Position numbers and translations under genes: made by a program. 64,000 nucleotides of DNA. Origin: Planotetraspora kaengkrachanensis. GTDB lineage: Bacteria > Actinomycetota > Actinomycetes > Streptosporangiales > Streptosporangiaceae. The notes beneath the pieces are model-generated. The model was given only the letters and a program-made list of their open reading frames with translations. It was not told where the DNA came from and searched no databases. Below, piece after piece: positions 19,927-27,992 of the stretch. Position 1 is the first letter of the stretch, and each line of letters starts with the position of its first letter. The stretch is from contig NZ_BONV01000051.1 of the NCBI RefSeq assembly GCF_016862895.1, forward strand, positions 1 through 64,000, given 5' to 3'.

Positions 19927-20342
19927 CTGAGCTCAGCGTGGAAGCACGCAGGTTCGACTGGCTGATCACCGAGTTCGTCGGTTCCACACCTGGTGTGGCA
20001 CACGCGGTGGTGGTGTCGGCCGACGGTCTGCGGCTGGCACAATCCGACGGCTTCCCGGCTGACCGTGCCGACCAGTTGGCGGCCGTCGCCGCGGGTCTGC
20101 TCAGCCTCACGATGGGCGCCTCCCGGGTGTTCGAGGGGGGCGCGGTCACTCAGACCGTCGTGGAGATGCAGCGCGGACTGCTGTTGGTCATGGCGATCAG
20201 CGACGGTTCGTGTCTGACCGTGCTGGCCGCCCCCGACTGCGACATGGGCCTGGTGGCGTACCAGATGACTCTGCTTGTGGAGCGGGCCGGTCAGGTGCTC
20301 ACGCCGGCGCTGCGCGCCGAGCTTCAGGTGTCTCGCCGATGA
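19923..20342 (+). CDS. cvnB: conservon 1 roadblock/LC7 protein (CvnB)
   Basis: 139-residue roadblock/LC7 (MglB-like) protein. RFDWLITEFVGSTPGVAHAV, VVSADGLRLAQSDGF and AYQMTLLVERAGQVLTPALR are the family blocks. Roadblock dimers act as GTPase-regulating scaffolds, here presumably for the CvnD GTPase of the same operon. The GTG start overlaps the kinase stop (GTGA at 19923-19926). Confidence 0.93.
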   Translation: MTELSVEARRFDWLITEFVGSTPGVAHAVVVSADGLRLAQSDGFPADRADQLAAVAAGLLSLTMGASRVFEGGAVTQTVVEMQRGLLLVMAISDGSCLTVLAAPDCDMGLVAYQMTLLVERAGQVLTPALRAELQVSRR

Positions 20343-20360
20343 CCACCGCAGGAGAGGGGT

Positions 20361-20720
20361 ATGCGCGGGTCTGACGGGACAGAGGACGAGCCTCTGTTCC
20401 GTCCGTACGCCGTCACCGGTGGGCGTTCCGAGCCGCGCTACCACATGGCGATGGAAACGCTCGTATCATCGGTGACCTTGATGAGCGACGAATATTCTCT
20501 GCTCACCCCTGAGCAGGAATCGATCATGATGTTGTGCCGTTCCGTACGATCGGTCGCGGAGATCTCGGCGTTGCTGCGGGTCCCGCTCGGCGTGGCCAGG
20601 GTGCTCATCGCCGACATGGCCGACGAGGGTCTGGTCCGGCTGCACATGCCGCAGCTCAGCCAGGGACAGCCAGACCTCAACCTGCTCGAAAGGGTGCTCA
20701 GTGGACTACGCAGGCTCTAG
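20361..20720 (+). CDS. cvnC: conservon 1 DUF742 protein (CvnC)
   Basis: 119 residues. LFRPYAVTGGR near the N-terminus is the DUF742 hallmark, and the C-terminal part (SVAEISALLRVPLGVARVLI, LLERVLSGLRRL) looks like a winged helix. DUF742 proteins are always found with CvnA, B and D. RBS AGGAGAGGGGT directly precedes ATG 20361. Its last 20 bases overlap the GTPase gene. Confidence 0.93.
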   Translation: MRGSDGTEDEPLFRPYAVTGGRSEPRYHMAMETLVSSVTLMSDEYSLLTPEQESIMMLCRSVRSVAEISALLRVPLGVARVLIADMADEGLVRLHMPQLSQGQPDLNLLERVLSGLRRL

Positions 20721-21285
20721 CCGTGGTCTGACCTCGACGAAGATCGTCGTCGCGGGTGGGTTCGGCGTGGGGAAGACGACCTTCGTCGGGGCCGTCTCGG
20801 AGATCCTTCCCCTGACGACCGAGGCCGTGATGACCGACGCCAGCGCGGGAATCGACGACCTCGGGCTCACACCGAACAAGACGACGACCACCGTCGCCAT
20901 GGACTTCGGCCGCCTCTCGCTGGACCAGGACCTGATCCTGTACCTGTTCGGTACTCCCGGCCAGCACCGGTTCTGGTTCATGTGGGACGACCTCGTCCGG
21001 GGTGCCATCGGGGCCGTCGTGCTCGTGGACAGCCGCCGGCTGGCGGACTGCTTCCCGGCGATCGACTACTTCGAGGAGGCGCAGCTGCCCTTCCTGGTCG
21101 CGCTGAACGGCTGGGACGGCAGCTTCGTCCACACGGAGGACGAGGTCAGGGAGGCGTTGTCGCTTCCGCCGCACGTTCCCGTCGTCCGCACGGACGCGCG
21201 TTCGCGGGATGCGGTTAAGACGACGCTCATCAGCCTGGTGGAGTACGTTCTGACAGTTCGTGCGGCGTACGGCCGGGCCCTCTGA
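20701..21285 (+). CDS. cvnD: conservon 1 Ras-like GTPase (CvnD)
   Basis: 194-residue small GTPase related to MglA. P-loop GGFGVGKTTFVG at about 15-26, LYLFGTPGQHRFWFMW corresponds to switch II, and VALNGWD stands at the base-specificity position. GTG 20701 lies inside the DUF742 gene, a 20-base overlap that guarantees coupled translation. It would be the output switch of the kinase-roadblock complex. An intrinsic terminator follows. Confidence 0.93.
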   Translation: MDYAGSSRGLTSTKIVVAGGFGVGKTTFVGAVSEILPLTTEAVMTDASAGIDDLGLTPNKTTTTVAMDFGRLSLDQDLILYLFGTPGQHRFWFMWDDLVRGAIGAVVLVDSRRLADCFPAIDYFEEAQLPFLVALNGWDGSFVHTEDEVREALSLPPHVPVVRTDARSRDAVKTTLISLVEYVLTVRAAYGRAL

Positions 21286-21328
21286 CGGTTTCCGGACGAT
21301 TTCCGCGCCATGGGCGCGGTGGGTTTTC

Positions 21329-21361
21329 GAGGGCGGCGCCTGACAAGGCGCCGCCCTCTTT
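21329..21361 (+). terminator. intrinsic terminator between the two conservons
   Basis: GAGGGCGGCGCC (21329-21340), loop TGACAA, GGCGCCGCCCTC (21347-21358) form a perfect 12-bp stem followed by TTT. It makes the two conservons separate transcription units. Confidence 0.8.
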
Positions 21362-21433
21362 CAATGTCGGAGGAGTGACCTCCTTGCCGACGGGGCACAA
21401 TTTGCTAATAAAGACAGCCTGATATTTGACCAA

Positions 21434-21462
21434 TTAACGCCATACACCTCCCCCTTTAGGCT
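21434..21462 (+). promoter_or_regulatory. putative promoter of conservon 2
   Basis: TTAACG (21434-21439), a 17-base spacer and TAGGCT (21457-21462) lie in an unusually AT-rich block (about 21399-21470) of the 322-base gap between conservons. This would start transcription about 140 bases before the kinase. TAGGCT also appears at plausible -10 positions before ffh (27930) and lepB (32561). Nothing else coding is seen in the gap. Confidence 0.4.
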
Positions 21463-21607
21463 ATTTGGGGCCGGGTGTTCGGTTGGCCTCGCTGGTGTCG
21501 GTGTGTTGCAATTACCCTCGCCCGCGGGAAGTCTCTGGTGTCTCGTCTGTCACACTCGTGGAGAGGCTTCCCACCGCGCGCACATACGGCGAGAGGTTCG
21601 AAAGCCT

Positions 21608-24600
21608 GTGAGGACCAAAGACCCCCGGAGTGACCAGCGCCCGAGGACTGGAGTTCCGGCTGAGCGCGAGCCTGGCGAGGGCAGCCGCTTCCGGTTAAGG
21701 AACTGGCGTGTGCGGTCCCGCCTCGTCGCCCTGATCCTGGTCCCCACTCTGGCGGCGCTCCTGCTCGGCGGCCTCCGCGTGCTCACCTCGGTCAGCACGG
21801 CCTCCGACTACCAGCAGGTCAACGACCTCGCACGGCTCGTCGACTCCGTGGCCGTGCTCACCCACGAGCTTCAGTCAGAACGGGACCGGGCGGCGTGGAA
21901 CGCCTCCATCGGCCGGACGGACAAGTCCACCGCGACCGTGACCACCCAGATCGCCAAGGTCGACCAGGCGGCGACGTCCGTCAGGCAGCTCGCCACCGGT
22001 CTGCGGTCCAAGGTCGAAGGGCGCGCCGGCGACGAGATCGAGCACATCATCGGCAAGCTCGACAGCCTCGACCCGCTCCGCGCCCAGGCCGTGCGGGGCA
22101 GCCTGCTGCCGGGCGCGGTGATGACCCAGTACACCCTCGTCATCGACGACCTTCTGGCGCTGCAGGACGAGCTGGCCAAGGGCACGCAGGACGACCAGCT
22201 GGCCGCGATGTCGGTCACCCTGGCCGCCCTCGCCAAGGCCAAGGAGAACCTCTCCGTCCAGCGGGGCCTGCTGACGACCGTCCTGCCGGTCCACCGGTTC
22301 GACCAGACGCAGCTGCAGGACTTCCTCGGTGCGGTGTCCGCCGAGAACAGCGAGCTGAACGCCTTCCGCAAGAGCGCGACGACGCAGGAGCGTGCTGACT
22401 TCGACAACACGGTCACCGGTAACAAGGTCGACCAGGCCGAGTTCCTCCGCACCCTCGTGCTCGACCGGGCCAACGCCGGTTTCCCGCTCGACAACCTCGA
22501 CTACACCACCAAGGACGAGACCCGCGAGTGGTACGACGCCGTGTCGGACCCCATCAACCGCATGCGGACCGTCGAGACCAAGCTGACCGCCTCCATCGTC
22601 GCCAGGAGCGCGACGCTGGGCGACGACGAGCAGCAGCGCGCGGTCATCGTCGGTGTCGCCGTGGCCGCGCTGCTGATCGCGGTCCTGCTCTTCACCACGG
22701 GCGTCGCGCGGTCGCTCGTCGGCCCCCTGCGCCGACTGCGCAGGGAGGCCCTGGAGATCGCCGGACGGCGTCTGCCGGACATGGTCCAGAAGCTGCGTGA
22801 GGCCGGTGAGGCGAGCGAGGCCCCGGCCATCGCCCCGATCGGCGTGGTCAACCGCGACGAGATCGGTGAAGTCGCCCGGGCCTTCGACGAGGTCCACCGC
22901 GAAGCCGTGAGGCTGGCCGGTGACGAGGCCCGTCTGCGCAGCAACGTCAACTCGATGTTCGTCAACCTGTCGCGCCGCACGCAGACTCTGGTCGAGCGGC
23001 AGCTCTCGCTGATCGACGGCCTGGAGCAGGGCGAGCAGGACGAACAGCGGCTCGGCAACCTCTTCAAGCTCGACCACCTGGCGACGCGCATGCGGCGCAA
23101 CAGTGAGAACCTCCTGGTCCTCGCCGGTCAGGAACCCGCACGGCGCTGGGGCCAGCCTGTCCCCGTCGTCGACGTGGTCCGCGCCTCGTTGTCCGAGGTC
23201 GAAAACTACGAGCGGGTCGACATCCAGGTGCAGTCCGGCGTGGCCGTGGTCGGACAGTCCGTCAACGACGTCGTCCACCTCGTGGCCGAGCTGGTCGAGA
23301 ACGCGATCGCCTTCTCGTCGGGCGAGACCAAGGTCACCGTATCGAGCAACCTCATCGACGGCGGCGGCCTGATCATCTCGGTCAGCGACGTGGGCATCGG
23401 GATGTCGGCCGAGGAACTGGTCCAGGTGAACCACCGGCTCGCCAACCCGCCGGTCGTGGACGTCTCGGTCTCCCGCAGAATGGGCCTGTTCGTGGTCGGC
23501 CGGCTGGCGCTGCGTCACGGCATCCGGGTGCAGATGCGCTCGCAGGAGTCCGGCGGTCTCACCGCCATGGTCCTGCTGCCCGAGTCGTTGCTCGCCAGCG
23601 CGGGCCCCGCGTACCCGGGAATGCCCCAGCCCGAGCTGACCAGCCCGATGCCCGCCCTCGGCGGCACCGGCGGCACCGGTCAGTTCGGCGCCCCATCGTT
23701 CGGCGCGCCGGCGCTCGCCAGCCCCACCCCGTTCGAGGCGATGCCGCGGACGCCGGTGTTCGGAGCCGACGAGCCCAGCGCGGCCAGGAGCGGCGGCCCC
23801 GAGCGAGGGCCGTTCGAGACCTTCGCCCACGACCCGTTCGACCCGGCTCCGTTCCAGCGCGACCAGAAGGACGCGCTCCCGCGCGACCCCTTCGACCCCG
23901 CTCCGTTCCAGCGTGGTCCGGAGCCGGATCCCTTCTCGCGCAACCCGCTCGATTCCGGTGCATTCGACCGGGGCTCATTCGAGCCGAACACCTTCGGGCA
24001 GGCCAGGATCGGCGAGGCTCCCGTCGACACGCCGTGGCCGGGGCACCTGCCCTCGCCGGGAAGTCAGTCGTGGCCGGGACAGAAGCAGCAGAACGGCGGC
24101 TGGCCGGGACGGTCCGGCCGAGGCCCCTACGAGGGCGACATCGACAACACGGGTCCGCTGCCGGTGGTGCGGAACTCGCCAATGGAGGCGGAGGAGGAGT
24201 TCTTGCCGATCTTCGCGGCTGTCGAGTCCGACTGGTTCAAGAAGGTCGACCCGCAGGTCGAGAAGACGGACTCCGACGAACAGGCGGAGACCAAGGCGTG
24301 GTCGTCGCCGGCCGACGTCGGTTGGCAGGCGGCCAAGGCGGCCAGCGAGCCGGCGCTCGGAGGGGTGACCGCTTCGGGACTGCCCAAGCGCGTGCCCAAG
24401 GCGAACCTGGTGCCCGGCTCGGCCACCGGCTCCGCTCCCGAGGCCGCCGCGGCTCCCGTGGCCTCCCCGCCGCCCACGCTCTCGCCCGATCGGGTGCGGA
24501 GCAGGCTCTCCAGCTTCCAGCAGGGAGTCCGGCAGGCGCGGGCGGCCGCCAAGGAAGACGCGAACGAGGAAATGGGCTACCCCGGGGCGGTGCCACTGGG

Positions 24601-24640
24601 CGAGAACGGTGCCCACGGCACTGAGAAGGAGGACCGATGA
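21608..24640 (+). CDS. cvnA: conservon 2 sensor histidine kinase (CvnA, nitrate/nitrite-sensor-like)
   Basis: 1010-residue paralogue of the kinase at 16825: same order of RLRNWRVRSRLVALI, TM1, NIT-like extracellular helical region, TM2 (about 345-365), HAMP, DHLATRMRRNSENLLVL (His490) and HATPase (ELVENAIAFSS, DVGIGM). The disordered tail differs: it is rich in Pro/Phe with DPFDPAPFQR units instead of SDSGxF, yet ends with the same NLVPGS and LSSFQQGVRQ blocks. GTG 21608 is the best of several weak starts; the frame opens at 21503. The core is much better conserved between the copies than sensor or tail. Confidence 0.9.
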   Translation: MRTKDPRSDQRPRTGVPAEREPGEGSRFRLRNWRVRSRLVALILVPTLAALLLGGLRVLTSVSTASDYQQVNDLARLVDSVAVLTHELQSERDRAAWNASIGRTDKSTATVTTQIAKVDQAATSVRQLATGLRSKVEGRAGDEIEHIIGKLDSLDPLRAQAVRGSLLPGAVMTQYTLVIDDLLALQDELAKGTQDDQLAAMSVTLAALAKAKENLSVQRGLLTTVLPVHRFDQTQLQDFLGAVSAENSELNAFRKSATTQERADFDNTVTGNKVDQAEFLRTLVLDRANAGFPLDNLDYTTKDETREWYDAVSDPINRMRTVETKLTASIVARSATLGDDEQQRAVIVGVAVAALLIAVLLFTTGVARSLVGPLRRLRREALEIAGRRLPDMVQKLREAGEASEAPAIAPIGVVNRDEIGEVARAFDEVHREAVRLAGDEARLRSNVNSMFVNLSRRTQTLVERQLSLIDGLEQGEQDEQRLGNLFKLDHLATRMRRNSENLLVLAGQEPARRWGQPVPVVDVVRASLSEVENYERVDIQVQSGVAVVGQSVNDVVHLVAELVENAIAFSSGETKVTVSSNLIDGGGLIISVSDVGIGMSAEELVQVNHRLANPPVVDVSVSRRMGLFVVGRLALRHGIRVQMRSQESGGLTAMVLLPESLLASAGPAYPGMPQPELTSPMPALGGTGGTGQFGAPSFGAPALASPTPFEAMPRTPVFGADEPSAARSGGPERGPFETFAHDPFDPAPFQRDQKDALPRDPFDPAPFQRGPEPDPFSRNPLDSGAFDRGSFEPNTFGQARIGEAPVDTPWPGHLPSPGSQSWPGQKQQNGGWPGRSGRGPYEGDIDNTGPLPVVRNSPMEAEEEFLPIFAAVESDWFKKVDPQVEKTDSDEQAETKAWSSPADVGWQAAKAASEPALGGVTASGLPKRVPKANLVPGSATGSAPEAAAAPVASPPPTLSPDRVRSRLSSFQQGVRQARAAAKEDANEEMGYPGAVPLGENGAHGTEKEDR

Positions 24641-25059
24641 GGGAAATGAGCCAGGCCGCGCGCGGCATCAACTGGTTGATCACCGATTTCGTCAACAACG
24701 TGCCCGGAGTGGCGCACACCGTCGTGGTGTCGGCGGACGGGCTGCCCCTGGCGTACTCCGACGGGTTTCCGAAGGACCGCGCGGATCAGCTGGCCGCGGT
24801 GTCCGCCGGATTGATCAGTTTGACCCAGGGAGCCTCCCGGGTCTTCGAAGGCGGCCCGGTGACCCAGACGGTCGTCGAGATGCAGCGGGGCCTACTGTTG
24901 ATCATGTCGATCAGTGACGGCTCTTGTCTCGCGGTGCTGGCGTCGGCCGACTCCGATATGGGTTTGGTGGCCTATCAGATGACGTTGCTGGTCGAGCGTG
25001 CTGGACAGGTGCTGACGCCGGCGGTTCGCGCCGAGCTTCAGGCGTCTCATCCGCGGTGA
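24637..25059 (+). CDS. cvnB: conservon 2 roadblock/LC7 protein (CvnB)
   Basis: 140 residues, closely similar to the first copy (INWLITDFVNNVPGVAHTV, VFEGGPVTQTVVEMQRGLLL). AAGGAGGACCG precedes ATG 24637, which overlaps the kinase stop in an ATGA. The inner ATG 24646 has worse RBS spacing. Confidence 0.93.
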   Translation: MREMSQAARGINWLITDFVNNVPGVAHTVVVSADGLPLAYSDGFPKDRADQLAAVSAGLISLTQGASRVFEGGPVTQTVVEMQRGLLLIMSISDGSCLAVLASADSDMGLVAYQMTLLVERAGQVLTPAVRAELQASHPR

Positions 25060-25160
25060 CGAGAAGTTCGAAGCAGTCGAGCCTAGGGCGGAAGACGGCC
25101 TGACAGCGAGGCGGCCAGGGGGGTCAGGGAGTTCCCGAGCGAACAGGTCAGGAGGACGTT

Positions 25161-25604
25161 GTGGCAGGCGGCGGCTGGAGCAATGAGCCATATCCGCCGG
25201 TGGACGACGCCCACCGGTACTACGGCGGCACGAACCCGGTTCCATCGGCTCCGCCCCCCGCACCGGAGCGCAGTTCGCTGGTGCGCCCATACGCGGTGAC
25301 CGGGGGGCGGACGGCCCCCCGCCTCCAGCTCGCCATGGAGGCCCTCGTGTCCTCCGCCACGTCGATTCACCAGGATCTGTCCATCCTCACTCCGGAGCGT
25401 CAGGCGATCAGCACGCTCTGCCGTCAGGTGCGGTCGGTGGCGGAGATCTCCGCCCTGCTACGGATGCCGCTGGGTGTGGTGCGTGTGGTGGTCGGGGACA
25501 TGGCGGCGGAAGGGCTGGTGCACGTGCACCAGCCGCAGCTGGACGCGGGTAAGCCGGATCTGAACTTGCTGGAAAGGGTGCTCAGTGGACTTCGCAGGCT
25601 CTAG
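25161..25604 (+). CDS. cvnC: conservon 2 DUF742 protein (CvnC)
   Basis: 147 residues, with an N-terminal Pro/Tyr-rich extension absent from the first copy, then VRPYAVTGGRTAPRLQLAME and the winged-helix-like C-terminus ending LSGLRRL. AGGAGGACGTT precedes GTG 25161. Unlike conservon 1 there is a 101-base gap after the roadblock gene. The last 20 bases overlap the GTPase gene exactly as in the first copy. Confidence 0.92.
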   Translation: MAGGGWSNEPYPPVDDAHRYYGGTNPVPSAPPPAPERSSLVRPYAVTGGRTAPRLQLAMEALVSSATSIHQDLSILTPERQAISTLCRQVRSVAEISALLRMPLGVVRVVVGDMAAEGLVHVHQPQLDAGKPDLNLLERVLSGLRRL

Positions 25605-26175
25605 TCGGGGGCTGACCTCGACGAAGATCGTCGTTGCGGGTGGTTTCGGTGTCGGCAAGACGACGTTCGTCGGAGCGGTGTCGGAAATCGTCCCCCTGAC
25701 GACCGAGGCGGTGATGACGGACGCCTCCGCGGGCATCGACGATGTCGGACTGACGCCGCACAAGACCACGACGACGGTGGCGATGGACTTCGGCCGCGTG
25801 TCGCTGGACCAGGATTTGATCCTTTACTTGTTCGGAACCCCTGGTCAGCACCGATTCTGGTTCATGTGGGACGACCTGGTCCGTGGGGCGATCGGCGCCG
25901 TGGTGCTGGTGGACACGCGGCGGCTCGCCGACAGCTTCCCCGCGGTCGACTACTTCGAAGAGGCCCGGTTGCCGTTCGTCGTGGGCCTCAACGGCTTCGG
26001 CGGTCATTACCCGCACAGTGAGAACGAGGTGCGCGAGGCGCTCACGCTGTCGTCGCACATCCCGGTCGTCCGGACCGACGCCCGCGACCGGGACTCGGTG
26101 AAGGGCACGCTCATCACGCTCGTAGAGCACGCGCTGACCATGCGGGTGGCCGTCCCCGACGCGAACCGCGCGTAA
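25585..26175 (+). CDS. cvnD: conservon 2 Ras-like GTPase (CvnD)
   Basis: 196 residues, nearly identical to the first CvnD over the first two thirds (P-loop GGFGVGKTTFVG, FGTPGQHRFWFMWDDLVRG) and diverging after VLVD. The base-specificity position reads VGLNGFG, against VALNGWD in copy 1, so the canonical N-K-x-D is absent in both. GTG 25585 lies within the DUF742 gene. Confidence 0.93.
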   Translation: MDFAGSSRGLTSTKIVVAGGFGVGKTTFVGAVSEIVPLTTEAVMTDASAGIDDVGLTPHKTTTTVAMDFGRVSLDQDLILYLFGTPGQHRFWFMWDDLVRGAIGAVVLVDTRRLADSFPAVDYFEEARLPFVVGLNGFGGHYPHSENEVREALTLSSHIPVVRTDARDRDSVKGTLITLVEHALTMRVAVPDANRA

Positions 26176-26176
26176 T

Positions 26177-26212
26177 CGTCACCCGAACCGTCACCCGAAC
26201 CGTCACCCGACG
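26177..26212. repeat. three tandem 12-bp repeats CGTCACCCGAAC
   Basis: Units at 26177-26188 and 26189-26200 are exact; the third (26201-26212) ends CG instead of AC. They begin immediately after the second GTPase stop, in the 130-base gap before the glycosyltransferase, and have no obvious role. Confidence 0.85.
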
Positions 26213-26305
26213 TCCGGGCCGAGGGAGCCCGCGCCCGGGCACGACGTCTCCGCTCACCTCCGGGGGTGTCCAGGTAGGGGCGATCTTGTCCGCTATTGTT
26301 CCCGC

Positions 26306-27778
26306 ATGACAAGCCTCCGAGGCCCGCTTCCGGGCGCTCCCGCCGCCGGGACCCCGCCGCGGGAGAGCGCGGACGGCCCATCACTTGACGGGTCGCGTCG
26401 GCGCCGCCTGAGAGCGGCCGTCGTGTGGCTGCCCGCCCTCGCCGCCCTTGCGATCGGTGGGTGGGGGATCACCGTTCCCTCCCTGTGGCGAGACGAGTCC
26501 GTGAGCGCGGTCGTCGCTCGTTCGCCGTTGTCGTACATGCGGCAGTTGATGGGAGAGATCGACGCCGTCCACGCCCTTTACTACCTGCTTCTGCGACCGT
26601 TCGCCGCCTTCGGGGGATCCGAGTTCCTGCTACGCCTTCCTTCGCTGATCGCGTTCGTCGCCACCGCGTACGGGATCGCGGTGCTGGGCCGCAGGCTCGT
26701 CGGACCGATGGCCGGGTTGTACGGCGGCCTCCTCTACGCGCTGCTGCCCATGGCGAGCCGGTACGCCCAGGAGGTCAGGAGTTACGCGATCGTCAGCTTC
26801 GTCGCCGTTTTGGCGACATGGCTGCTGCTCAACGCGTTGGACAGTCCTTCGAGGTGGCGGTATGTCGCATATGCGGCGAGCGTTGCCGTGCTCGGATGGT
26901 TCCACCTCTATGCTCTGCTGCTGGTCGGCGTCCATGCTGTCGCCGTATGGACGGCCCGGCCCCGTCGAATCCTGCCGTGGGTCCTGGCCGTCGCGGGGGC
27001 AGGGATCATTCTCTTGCCACTCGTGGCCGTGGCCTCAGGTCAGCGCGATACGCAGTTGTTCTGGCTTCATCCGCCGGGTTTCGAGGACCTGACCGCGTTC
27101 CTGGAGGAGATCGCCGGAAACGCCGCGGCGGCTGTGGTCCTGTTGGCGCTGGCGGCTTGTGGTGTCTGGTGGTCCCGCCGGACCCCGATCGTGGCCCTAT
27201 GGGCGTTCGCTCCGATTCTGGCGTCATTCCTGATTTCGCAGGTGTATCCGGTCTACGACCCGCGCTATGTGCTGTTCGTGGTCCCTGCGATCGCGCTGCT
27301 CGCAGGGATCGGCGTGCATGCGGTCACCACGTCGCTCCGTGGACACATCGCCGTCCCGATCATCGCTTTCGCGCTGGTCGGGGCGTTGACCTTCAGCGCT
27401 CACGTGGCGATCAGGCAACCGGCGAGCCGCCCGGACGACCTGCGGTCACTGTCCGCGGTGCTGGGTGCGGAGCAGCGGCCAGGTGACGGCGTCCTGTACG
27501 TCCCGCAGCGGTACCGCTTGTTCGTGAGCGTGTACGGGGAGCCCTTCCAGAAACTGACCGATCTGACGAACGCGCCCGGGACATACGAGCCGCGAACGGC
27601 TGCTCAGCTCACGGCGGCGGCCGCAGGCCTGGATCGAGTGTGGCTGGTCGCGCCCCCTGTCACGCCGAGGAACATCGGGGACCCGCGTTTCGTCGAGCTC
27701 CGCCGCACCTTCAATCTGGTGTCGTCCAGATCGTTCGGCTATACCCGTCTGGCCCTTTACGTCAGAAAAGGCCGCTGA
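26306..27778 (+). CDS. GT39/ArnT-like membrane glycosyltransferase
   Basis: 490 residues with about 11-12 transmembrane helices. The first periplasmic loop contains LWRDESVSAVVARSP; its D-E pair after W-R is the catalytic-type motif of GT-C glycosyltransferases that use polyprenyl-phosphate sugars. A soluble C-terminal domain (about 370-490) follows the last helix. Likely transfers a sugar to a cell-envelope acceptor on the outer face of the membrane; donor and acceptor unknown. It stands alone between conservon 2 and ffh. Confidence 0.75.
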   Translation: MTSLRGPLPGAPAAGTPPRESADGPSLDGSRRRRLRAAVVWLPALAALAIGGWGITVPSLWRDESVSAVVARSPLSYMRQLMGEIDAVHALYYLLLRPFAAFGGSEFLLRLPSLIAFVATAYGIAVLGRRLVGPMAGLYGGLLYALLPMASRYAQEVRSYAIVSFVAVLATWLLLNALDSPSRWRYVAYAASVAVLGWFHLYALLLVGVHAVAVWTARPRRILPWVLAVAGAGIILLPLVAVASGQRDTQLFWLHPPGFEDLTAFLEEIAGNAAAAVVLLALAACGVWWSRRTPIVALWAFAPILASFLISQVYPVYDPRYVLFVVPAIALLAGIGVHAVTTSLRGHIAVPIIAFALVGALTFSAHVAIRQPASRPDDLRSLSAVLGAEQRPGDGVLYVPQRYRLFVSVYGEPFQKLTDLTNAPGTYEPRTAAQLTAAAAGLDRVWLVAPPVTPRNIGDPRFVELRRTFNLVSSRSFGYTRLALYVRKGR

Positions 27779-27992
27779 TTCCGGAGGCATGCTCCTGCTC
27801 GTGGCTGGTCGCCGCCGTCGCGATTTTCTCTCCGTTGAGGCCTCGTCAGACCGTGCCGGTCCCCGTCCCGGGCGGTCCCGGCCGACGATGTGATCGCGAC
27901 GGCTCGGGCGCGCAGGCCGTCCGGACGGATAGGCTGGGGGACGCGACGCATAGTCCACCGACCGTTCACTTGCTTCGAGGCTGGCCAATCAC

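Noticed and set aside
27779-27992. tRNA or SRP RNA gene upstream of ffh
   Set aside because: No cloverleaf, T-psi-C consensus or SRP Alu/S-domain helix could be traced.
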